Assembly (NCBI GenBank): GCA_944989445.1
Contig: CALYLW010000042.1
Span: 853,242 to 917,241, forward strand
Direction of reading: 5' to 3'
DNA from: Ampullaceana balthica
Taxonomy: Eukaryota; Mollusca; Gastropoda; Lymnaeidae
Length of the DNA stretch: 64,000 nucleotides
The position numbers were made by a program, and so were the translations under genes. The notes below the pieces were generated by a model that saw nothing but the letters and a program-made list of their open reading frames with translations, did not search any database and had not been told where the DNA came from. Shown one piece after another: positions 49,362-59,130 of the stretch. The number at the start of each line of letters is the position of its first letter. Position 1 is the first letter of the stretch.

Positions 49362-50079
49362 TACGTCAGCCCCAGTAGTAAATACAGCCTGTTCCTTATA
49401 GACTAGTATAATATAATGTTGGAGTTAGATGCTTTTTACGTCAGCCCCAGTAGTAAATACAGCCTGTTCCTTATAGACTAGTATAATATAATGTTGGAGT
49501 TAGATGCTTTTTACGCCAGCCCCAGTAGTAAATACAGCCTGTTCCTTATAGACTAGTATAATATAATGTTGGAGTACGTCAGCCCCAGTAGTAAATACAG
49601 CCTGTTCCTTATAGACTAGTATAATATAATGTTGGAGTACGCCAGCCCCAGTAGTAAATACAGCCTGTTCCTTATAGACTAGTATAATATAATGTTGGAG
49701 TACGTCAGCCCCAGTAGTAAATACAGCCTGTTCCTTATAGACTAGTATAATATAATGTTGGAGTACGTCAGCCCCAGTAGTAAATACAGTCTGTTCCTTA
49801 TAGACTAGTATAATATAATGTTGGAGTACGCCAGCCCCAGTAGTAAATACAGCCTGTTCCTTATAGACTAGTATAATATAATGTTGGAGTACGTCAGCCC
49901 CAGTAGTAAATACAGCCTGTTCCTTATAGACTAGTATAATATAATGTTGGAGTACGTCAGCCCCAGTAGTAAATACAGTCTGTTCCTTATAGACTAGTAT
50001 AATATAATGTTGGAGTACGCCAGCCCCAGTAGTAAATACAGCCTGTTCCTTATAGACTAGTATAATATAATGTTGGAGT
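49362..50079. repeat. 63/75-bp minisatellite, 11 copies
   Basis: The unit contains TACGTCAGCCCCAGTAGTAA, ATACAGCCTGTTCCTTATAG and ACTAGTATAATATAATGTTG. Unit starts at 49362, 49437, 49512, 49575 and onward show two 75-bp units followed by nine 63-bp units. The difference is a 12-bp block TAGATGCTTTTT. TACGTC/TACGCC variants recur in a three-unit rhythm. Confidence 0.97.
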
Positions 50080-51168
50080 TAGACGCTGTGCGGGGTCATT
50101 GATTGCAGAAGTTAGAACCTTTTTTTCTCTCTGTTCAGTGCTTCGAGATAGAGTAACGCTACCCACTTATTTTAAAAGAATACAATATAAATCTGGATAA
50201 GTTAAGAAGGTGCCCTTCCCTAGCGCCCCCCCCCTTTCAACACACACACAACAATCCGGACCTACTTGATTCAAATTAAGAAAGTCAAAAATACTAAAGT
50301 TACTTGCTACCATATCAAGTCCTTTCACTTAGCTACCGACACAGCGGGTAGCTTAATAAAGGTTTAAGAAGCACATTTCGAGAATGTCCCTACAGTGAAA
50401 CCTTCATCGAATTATGGTTTTAAGTGATGTTCCTCCTACATCGTGCCACACGAGAAACCTGCCCAGCGCAGTGCGAAATTCTTGTATAAGCGAGATTCCA
50501 CCAATATTGTGTCATGTGAGAACGTGTTAGAGGGTATCTATTGTTAGCTTTTAAGATCCTATGACTAGTGCTAAACGCCTTAACCTTGCGTTGAATGGAC
50601 GCCCATAGAAAATGCCCGGCTTTGAATTTTACTTACATTTCTTTAAACAGAGACCAACCACCGGGGGGCGGGGAAGCAAAATGGCACGGGACGTAAATTA
50701 ATTTGGGGTGGGGGGTGGGAGGGGGAAATTCGAAGGAGTATATTCTGTGAAGCACCCTACCGGCAATCCTATACAAAGGTAAAGATATACTAACAAGTGG
50801 ATACTATGAAATTAGAATTTCTGGTAAAAGGTCTTGTTAAATTTTAACAAGAAATGCAAATGAAGCCTTCAGCTACGCTGCTTCGGAAAGTTACAATTCA
50901 AAAGGAAAAATTGGAACTACATCAATAAGTACTGGTTTGTGCAAGTGTCACGTAATAACTTACAAATTACTTGTCCCAATCATATTATTTTACGCTCTAT
51001 AACTCCACAACTGAAGGCTGTCTTGTTTGACACCTCAACTTTTAACATTTGTACAGTTCTTACAACTATACAGACCATACATGTCAGATATAATGACCTG
51101 TCAATGAATTCTTCCTTAAAATACTAACTCAGCTGAAGAAGTTGTTTTAAACAAACAAAAAAACACAC
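50080..51168. other. Non-coding DNA
   Basis: Unique DNA with a C-run near 50226 and a G-rich tract near 50660-50735. No gene is supported. Confidence 0.5.
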
Positions 51169-51176
51169 ACATACAC

Positions 51177-51343
51177 CAATGTTCCCTTTAAGCTGCGCGG
51201 CCGCGAAGATATCTGACCGACACCTCGTGTTACCGCGCAGCAAATTTTGTAAAATATCAACACAAAAAATGGATGCTGTTCAACTATGCACACAAGTTTT
51301 TTTTACTTTGCACACGGGTCAACGAACATTAGAAGGAACGTTG
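51177..51343. mobile_element. hAT-like MITE, copy 2 (167 bp)
   Basis: Starts CAATGTTCCCTTTAAGCTGC and ends ATTAGAAGGAACGTTG as imperfect terminal inverted repeats. A perfect 8-bp target-site duplication ACATACAC lies at 51169-51176 and 51344-51351. The interior is shared with the copies at 21289 and 57110. No coding capacity. Confidence 0.93.
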
Positions 51344-51351
51344 ACATACAC

Positions 51352-51695
51352 AAGACACAATCTCATTAAATGGACAGACGGAAAAAAACAGTGGCGTAGG
51401 GAAAGGGAGAGATATACGTGTTTGGCTTACTTGGGGTGTTATTAGTATAACAAGATATGTATTATGTCGTAGGCGTGGTTAAAATGTTTGAGGTTGTTAC
51501 GAGGGGAGGAAAAGTGAACTTCCTTGGATATAAACACACCAACAGGTTTTAGCGATACGACTAAACTCCTACCTCCTCTTAATATATAATACATTTCTAT
51601 TCAATTTGTCACATTGAGTTGGACTACAGGAAAACTCCATTTTGCCAAAGTTCTTTCTAATGCCGAGGCTTCACTGGCTGAGCACGCTATCTTAC
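51352..51695. other. Non-coding DNA
   Basis: Unique DNA with no supported feature. Confidence 0.45.
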
Positions 51696-51936
51696 CATGC
51701 CATCTTGCCGATTGATGAGCCTCGGGTCGAGACACTGTTTGGAGGCCAGGACCTCGATGAGAGATAGAGAGAACTCTAGGATTCCAAGCCAGACATAGGG
51801 AAATAGCAGCGCTGGCCAAATCACGAGGCTGGCAGCGAGGGCCTGCTGCTTGGAAGCCAGCCCAGCCGAGGGCCTTTCTTGTAGTGCCACGATCTTCCCG
51901 GAGATTAATTGGCAATACATTAAAAAGATGAGAATT
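51696..51936 (-). other. GC-rich block, possible exon with hydrophobic segment
   Basis: A repeat-free GC-rich segment, open in two minus frames. One frame has 75 codons from an ATG at 51920 to a consensus donor (GGCATG then GTAAGA at 51695). It contains a hydrophobic stretch LVIWPALLFPYVWLGILEF that could span a membrane, then SLSLIEVLASKQ. The acceptor side is weak: the best AG is at about 51938. I recognise no family, and the other open frame (REDRGTTRKALGWAG) shows that openness here is partly due to composition. Candidate only; a conserved non-coding element is equally possible. Confidence 0.2.
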
Positions 51937-54900
51937 CTCGAGGACCCCGGCCCGGGAAAATGGAGAAATCGATAAACTTAGTGAGTTATAAAACACACTG
52001 TGTTTGCTATGCTTATAATTTAGAATTTTTTTATTTTGACGCGGAGACGGGCTTGGCAACTAGTCTGAACACCCGAGTCCTACTAAAGTGATGTGAGGAG
52101 GAAATAGCTCAACTAAACGCCCACAAAACGCCAATGTCATTTGATGTCGTATTTTTTTTAAAAACACTGGACACTTTAGAGTGTGAATACGAGGCATTCA
52201 CTCAATCCTTTGAAGAGGGTGGTTTTCAGAGGATTTTAAAGACATTTTATTTTTATTTTTTTATTTTGTGGTCCGCATTTGGTAGTAAAGATTAACTGAT
52301 TTCAAGATTATTACAGGAGTTGGCAGGCATCAACAAGTTAAATGATATTGTGTTCATACCAATAATGTATACGCGCAGTAAAACAGATACGTTAAGATTT
52401 AAAAACACCGTAACTAAAATTAAATAATTATTAAATGTATTATTTATGAAACTTAAAATTTCAGTCAAATGAATTTAAATATTTAAAATTCAAACCTGAG
52501 TGTAAACAAACGTGAAAATCTTGATATGTAGTGAAATATGATTTGTTTCTTCGTTTTTTCAAATTTTGTTGTTAATGTCCATTTGTTAAAATAATCAATA
52601 CTTTTAGAGATAATGGTGTGGGTCTTTCAAAGGGAATCTTTTGACAACGACGCATTTTAAGTTTTCACTTGACATATAGTTTTTTTTGGTCTGTTATCTC
52701 ACAAAAGTTTATGGCATAGATAGAAAACAAAGGAAAATTGAAAAACTCGATAAAATAGAAAACGTGACTACCGTCTGTTGATATATAAACGACGAGTGGC
52801 ACTCGTGGACGAGAGCTCGTTACCGCATGGATAAATACAAGTCGTGAGCGTAAATAGAGGTATAGAGCAACGATGGGCAGGCTATACAAGATTTAAAAGA
52901 TTAGAAAAATATTTTAAAGGAAAGGTAAGTCATATGAAAAAGTGGAAAAATAATTTGATATATCTTAACAAAGCAAATAATCGTACAAGGCAGTGACAAA
53001 TTCGATGAAGCACATACTTCCTTGATGTAAAGAACTTTAAGAGGTGTTTTGATACCTTTTATGAAATTCTAACTTGTCTTTAAAATAAAAAAAGGTTTTA
53101 AAAAACTAAAATTTCGAGTAATATCACTTTCATGTCTAACGTAGATGCAGACTTCTCAACTCGAATTTCCATTTTGTGTAGAATAAAATTTATCCCTTTT
53201 TAAAACACACATTTCCTTCAGTTAACTGTTGTAAATAACACGACGTCCTCTTTATTTAGTGATGTGAGGTAAAGGCGTGTTTTAACATATAAACCATGTT
53301 CCATCTTTTAATATATTTTGATATCCGATGTAAAGATTAAGCGGGTTTCAAATGCTAAACTCTTGAAAGGGGATTCTACTTTGATTATGAGTGGGGTGGG
53401 TGCGTCGGTTGGAAGGTTATGAATCGTTAGCACCCGAAACGAGCATGGAAAGAGATCGGTTGCCAAGTGTTAGACCCACGCAACACGCCATCACTAACGG
53501 ATACAGAACTATACACGCAAGAAACTCTCTTCTTTTGTTCTTGTAGCTACGATACTCGTGCATTATTGGCTGGGTAATTTTGTGGAGGAAAGGTCAAGGA
53601 CGTGAATAATAGAGAGAAATAAAAGAATGAACATTAAAAAAAAATATATAAAAAGCAACAGAAAACAAGGGGAGCTAAAAATTGCAGCAGCTGCTTTTAA
53701 GTTATTATTCCCCCATCGCTAACCGTTTTCCCACTCAAGGTTTAAAATGCTGTATGCGTTCTGCAACTCGAGCACACCATTTATCTATAACAATCTTTAC
53801 ATTAATTTTGTATAACGTTTAGCTGTGCGTCCTCCTTGAAAAAGATGCCATTTTACTACACTCGACGCTATGCTCGCGTGCTTTGCAATATATTCTTTAT
53901 GAGCTTACTCGCGTCCTCCCGCTCCAGAATTCCCCGCCCCTCCCCCCGAGAATACGACCCTCGAAGTAAAGCCCCTGCAGTATTTTTCTTCTTCTCTACT
54001 CCTCACGTAAAAAGCGCCGTCCCTGACGAGATGGCACCAGGGCAGGGACGGTATGACAGTAGTGACTGTCAACATTCACTCTCCCGTCTTTGTTCTGCTT
54101 CGAGCCGCTAGGCATCGTCGGCAGCACCATCTCCCCCATCCTCGACATTCAACCATGACAGTCGACTTGGAAAGTGCTAGGCTCTAAACTCTAGGCCTGT
54201 ACTTGGTGTGGCTATTCCACACCCTCCCCCCCCACCTCCCAGGTAGGAAGTTAACTCAATGTGCACAGACTGAATTGGTAGTTACCAGGCGATTTCCAGA
54301 GAGAGAAATAACCACTGAACTATATATGTATCGACTTATGCCCTCCACCTCCCTTCCCGAGGACAAAGAGACTTAACTCAAAGCGAACGCGATGCATTAA
54401 GATGCATGTTAGACCTTTTTGAGGCACCTTAATGGTGGATTGAAGAAAAAAAAACGCAATTTTGATGGGGGAAAAGAAATGCATAATAGTTTTCTATTTA
54501 CACTCATTTGTTGGCAGTTATGTTCGAATTTAAGGCCAATCCCTATGGAAAAAAATTATTCAGTAAGCATCAGCCATTTATGCGAACTCCTTCCGCCGTG
54601 ACACTAATATCAGCCCTTGCCACTATCTCGTTGCTTGCAGCACACAAGGCAATGAATTTAATAGTTCAAGATTCTGGCTGCAAAGAAACATAAATCCCAC
54701 ACGTGCAGATAGATAGTTGTACATAAATACACAGTTGTACAAGAAAGCTGGTTACTTAGCTGGTTGAAGACTCACTCCAAAATTGTCCGATCACTATACC
54801 ACGGGTTATCAATTTCTCGCGATTAAATGTATTTAAAATATCTATAAAAGAGATTTAACAATATAGCAGAGTAGAAAAGTAGATTAACCAAAGCTCAAGA

Positions 54901-55282
54901 AGAACATTTATTGTAATATAAATGAAATGGATTTTTTTTAAAGCTATAAAATGTAACAGATACAGTGCGAGACATCGACCAAAATGCACTCAAACGAAAT
55001 ATAAAACAAGAAGACCTCGTATTATGAGAGAAACATTTTTAATAATCTAGCGAAAGATTATTTGTTTTTCCTCCATGTTTAATAAAATCAGTTTGTTGCA
55101 GTTTATCACAGTCCCTCTACTCTAAAATACTCGTAATTCCAGTTAGTGCTACATGCTACTGCCAGTGGCAGTAGACAAAAACTTTAACATAATGTGATGT
55201 GGTGCAGACGTGGAAAGGCGTGATGATGCTGTTGTGGGGGAGGGGGTTTGCGGGTGTTCCAGAACAAAAAGGGAAGGGTATT
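51937..55282. other. Non-coding DNA
   Basis: About 3.3 kb of mainly A+T-rich unique DNA without minisatellites, more GC-rich at 53900-54200. Short frames there (for example 53836-54111 plus) have no recognisable domain. Confidence 0.5.
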
Positions 55283-55923
55283 AAAACGATGTTTGTAAGT
55301 GTAAAAACGATGTTAGTAAGTGTAAAAACGATGTTAGTGAGTGTAAAAACGATGTTAGTAAGTGTAAAAACGATGTTAGTAAGTGTAAAAACGATGTTAG
55401 TAAGTGTAAAAACGATGTTAGTAAGAGTAAAAACGATGTTAGTATGTGTAAAAACGATGTTAGTAAGTGTAAAAACGATGTTAGTAAGTGTAAAAAAACG
55501 ATGCTAGTAAGAGTAAAAACGATGCTAGTAAGAGTAAAAACGATGCTAGTAAGAGTAAAAACGATGTTAGTAAGAGCAAAAACGATGCTAGTAAGAGTAA
55601 AAACGATGTTAGTAAGAGTAAAAACGATGTTAGTAAGTGTAAAAACGATGTTAGTGAGTGTAAAAACGATGTTAGTAAGTGTAAAAACGTTGTTAGTAAG
55701 TGTAAAAACGATGTTAGTAAGTGTAAAAACGATGTTAGTAAGTGTAAAAACGATGCTAGTAAGAGTAAAAACGATGTTAGTAAGTGTAAAAACGATGTTA
55801 GTAAGTGTAAAAACGATGTTAGTAAGAGTAAAAACGATGTTAGTAAGTGTAAAAACGATGTTAGTATGTGTAAAAACGATGTTAGTGAGTGTAAAAACGA
55901 TGTTAGTAAGTGTAAAACGATGA
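55283..55923. repeat. 21-bp minisatellite, ~30 copies
   Basis: The unit is GTAAAAACGATGTTAGTAAG plus T. Variants GTTAGT/GCTAGT and AAGTGT/AAGAGT are clustered in blocks. One unit near 55494 has two extra A. Frames (KTMLVSV on plus, SFLHLLT on minus) arise from the 7-codon period. Confidence 0.97.
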
Positions 55924-56292
55924 AAAGGTTAACCACATATATTGGGATACAGCGACACCAATGACAAGGGTGGCAACATATACTGGAAGGGGGCGGGGGC
56001 GGCGACAAACATAAGGTGGTGGCGCCTTAAACAAGGAGGGTGGCGACATATACCAAAAGGGTGGTCACAGGGAGATGTAATGGGAAAGTTTGATGGACTT
56101 GTGTTTTATACTTTGGCTAAGTGCTGAAAGTTCTACAAGAAATCACACACTTATAACTACGTGTTCAGATTTGAAATCTACTTTAAATAAAGAAAAATGT
56201 AAAACTGCGAAACTTCAGGGACTCATGACTTACATTCTAAAAGGAAACAATCAGTGACGGGCATTTTCTGTATTCTTACCAGACACCTTTGT
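55924..56292. other. Non-coding DNA
   Basis: The part at 55960-56090 has diverged GGTGGCGACA/GGGTGGC motifs at ~40-50 bp spacing, possibly an old tandem repeat. The rest is unique. Confidence 0.45.
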
Positions 56293-56430
56293 CAGATTAA
56301 CTTTATGTGTAGTATGAAGGCAGATTAACTTTATGTGTAGTATGAAGATGGATTAACTTTATGTGTAGTATGAAGACAGATTAACTTTATGTATCTTATG
56401 ATGTCAGATTAGCTTTATGTATATTATGAT
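56293..56430. repeat. 28-bp minisatellite, ~5 copies
   Basis: The unit is CAGATTAACTTTATGTGTAG followed by TATGAAGG, with starts at 56293 and 56321 and decay toward the right. Confidence 0.93.
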
Positions 56431-57101
56431 CAAGTTCAACTACTAATGTTAGACTAATTTAGACAACTCTAGTTTTGTTAGCTCTACTTTTGTGATTAAA
56501 TATTTTAAAGAATAAATCTTCATTACCTTCTTCATTCCAAAAATATGAATCTTTTCCTTTATTTAAAAAAAAGAAAGAAAAACAACATGTTAAAAAGTTG
56601 TCATGCATTTGAAGTGAAGAAGAGAAAGAATTATAGATTAAAACATTATCTCTATCTATACAATATTATATCATCAGTAAGTTTTAAAAAAAGGGCTCGA
56701 GTGTTGAACACAAAGCCATGAGTTGATAATAGTATTTGGGTATATTAAACTCGGATACATGTCAGGTGTCACCCAATATTTAGAAAGGTTCTCAGAATTT
56801 AGTCCCGACACTGACACTCAAAGTAAGTGGTGGGCTTATCAAATAACTATAAAAATGACCAGGGTGGTACCGCTGGCGGATATTATGATTATAATATTAC
56901 ATTTCAACACCTTATTTAGTAACGAGATTCCCCTACCCCAAATCTTTCCCAGCATTCCATTCACTTCAAACGTCATAAATAAAGACGCGCCCACAGCAGT
57001 TCGTGCGGTTCACGATTCAGTTTCATTGATAAAAGAAAAGACAGCACTGGATCCGATTATGTCTTATAAAAAAAGAGACTACGTGAATCAGATGTCTCAA
57101 T
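56431..57101 (+). other. Non-coding DNA with unassigned 133-codon frame
   Basis: A+T-rich DNA. A plus-strand frame 56723-57124 (MIIVFGYIKLGYMSGVTQYL...) is the longest non-repetitive ATG frame apart from the homeobox and LTR-free ORFs discussed elsewhere, but it shows no domain, its codon use looks random and it runs into the MITE at 57110. Treated as a chance frame. Confidence 0.4.
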
Positions 57102-57109
57102 GTCCAGAC

Positions 57110-57295
57110 CAATGTTCCCTTTAAGCTGCGCGGTGGCGCAGATATCAGACCGACGCCGCGCAGCAGTTTATAATAAACGCGCAGCACATTTTGTATTAAA
57201 TGCAAAAAAAAATGAATGCTGTGCAAATTGCACACGAGTTTTTGTCGTTTTTTTTTACTTTGCATACAGACCAACGAACCTTAGAGCGAACATTG
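57110..57295. mobile_element. hAT-like MITE, copy 3 (186 bp)
   Basis: Starts CAATGTTCCCTTTAAGCTGC and ends CCTTAGAGCGAACATTG. A perfect 8-bp target-site duplication GTCCAGAC lies at 57102-57109 and 57296-57303. This is the longest of the three copies. The terminal inverted repeat CAATGTTC/GAACATTG is perfect over 8 bp and imperfect over about 16. No coding capacity. Confidence 0.95.
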
Positions 57296-57303
57296 GTCCA
57301 GAC

Positions 57304-58250
57304 ATGTTCGTCTGTTCTATTAGACCGGGGGGGGGATTACACATACATTTTATTATTTTCCCCCTTTATTTTAGGCAGCGAGGCATTTCGTTTTCAAATA
57401 ATATGTTTTTAAATCATAATTGTTATTTAGAACCGGGACCCTGTGGTTAAAAAAAGGGGAGGGGAGGTAATTTTATGTATTGATAAAGAAATCAGATGCA
57501 CTTATTACACACACACACAATCACACCTCCTTACTTCTGTTTATGTAGCTATCCTCATAACATAAGTAATGTTGAGCTATGAGTAAAGTAAAGCGATCGA
57601 TTGACAAATATAATAAAATAATATCTATAATAAAATATTATTTATAATAATTTTCGTCCTTTACAAACTTTATACCGGAAATGATAATTTCGGAATTCCC
57701 AAAAATATAAAATGTTCGTCCATAAATCGTTAGTTGATTCTGTCTGTTACTGTTAACCTATTATGACAGTAGAGGGGCGGCGGGGGTTGTTTGTACACAG
57801 GGAGGTGGGTGGGGCTGAATCTGGTGGTAGAAAGGGAAGCCAGAAGACGGCTTGCCGTCGCGGGTGGTGGTGGTGGGGGGGGGGAGATGTCGAGTATTGG
57901 GGCCAGCCCAGGAAATCGTGCTTATTTCTGATTTCCACACATGCTCATTGAAAAGGTTGGAGATGTCCAAGGAAAATTGCACACATTATCTCATCATATT
58001 CGCCAAGAACAGACATTTTTTAAAGTTCGTGGAATGGGGGGGGGTTGTGGGGACCGGGGGGGGATTATGGGGACGGGTGGACACCCTGGTCGGGTGGAGT
58101 TAGATTTCTGTACTCGCTGGTTGGAAGGCCGGTTGTGACGGTTGAATATCTTGATATATTTATATAATATTATATTATATATTTACGCTCAATTATCACT
58201 GATACCTAACGCTGAGGAACATCACTCTGCCTTTTTTTTTAAAAACATAG
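57304..58250. other. Non-coding DNA with G-runs
   Basis: Several poly-G tracts (about 57328, 57870, 58037-58070) and short purine-rich frames of low credibility. (AT)-rich near 58155-58185. Confidence 0.5.
58035..58078 (+). other. Putative G-quadruplex
   Basis: Five G-runs of three or more (8, 4, 8, 4 and 3 G) separated by short loops TTGT, ACC, ATTAT and AC fit the G3+N1-7 rule. Confidence 0.6.
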
Positions 58251-58725
58251 ACTCAAACAGTGCTAACTGACTCAAACAGTGCTAACTGACTCAAACAGTG
58301 CTAACTGACTCAAACAGTGCTAACTGACTCAAACAGTGCTAACTGACTCAAACAGTGCTAACTGACTCAAACAGTGCTAACTGACTCAAACAGTGCTAAC
58401 TGACTCAAACAGTGCTAACTGACTCAAACAGTGCTAACTGACTCAAACAGTGCTAACTGACTCAAACAGTGCTAACTGACTCAAACAGTGCTAACTGACT
58501 CAAACAGTGCTAACTGACTCAAACAGTGCTAACTGACTCAAACAGTGCTAACTGACTCAAACAGTGCTAACTGACTCAAACAGTGCTAACTGACTCAAAC
58601 AGTGCTAACTGACTCAAACAGTGCTAACTGACTCAAACAGTGCTAACTGACTCAAACAGTGCTAACTGACTCAAACAGTGCTAACTGACTCAAACAGTGC
58701 TAACTGACTCAAACAGTGCTAACTG
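58251..58725. repeat. 19-bp minisatellite, 25 flawless copies
   Basis: The unit ACTCAAACAGTGCTAACTG is repeated exactly 25 times (475 bp) with no difference I can see. Each junction forms TGACTCA, the AP-1/TRE consensus, including the junction with the right flank. Confidence 0.98.
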
Positions 58726-58734
58726 ACTCAAAGA

Positions 58735-59130
58735 GTTTGATTTTTTGGTGCAGTAATTTGGTGCGCTGCTTTCTAAAATTAGTGTATGATAAATACGAAA
58801 TATTCCTGAAATGTACACAAAGTATTTATATAACATTTTTTACAGTGCTAATCACCACACGATTTTTTTTACTGCACGTACCGTCTGTCCTGTCCGTGAC
58901 GCTACTAAAACAAGGATAACTTACTTACGCTTTTGACCCCCCAAAAAAGTGGGCGCCGTAGGCGCCCTACAGCCCCAATTATAAAATACTTTGTGTACAT
59001 TTCAGGAAGTTTAATATTACGTATTTATCATACAAGGACAAGTTAGTTGGGCTTTTGAAAAAGGTGGGCGCCGCAGGTGCCCTAAAAAAAGTGAGCGCCG
59101 CAGGCGCCACGGCGCCGCAGCACAACCTAG
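58735..59130. repeat. Foldback-type repeat with GGCGCC motifs
   Basis: The left arm 58783-58832 (TGTATGATAAATACG, then CCTGAAATGTACACAAAGTA) is matched inverted by 58979-59034. Between and after the arms, the motif ACAAGGA-TAACTTA...GCTTTTGA...GTGGGCGCC occurs twice in direct order, ending in GGCGCCGTAGGCGCC palindromes. Pieces also occur at 19085-19175 and 4040-4090. It is a non-coding interspersed element or cluster. Confidence 0.7.

Noticed and set aside
55199..56008. Frames KTMLVSV (plus) and SFLHLLT (minus), 102-175 codons
   Set aside because: Products of the 21-bp minisatellite. The plus frame is also broken by a length variant near 55494.
56723..57124. 133-codon non-repetitive plus frame
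   Set aside because: No recognisable domain, no splice context, ends inside a MITE, and such a length is expected by chance in a window this size.
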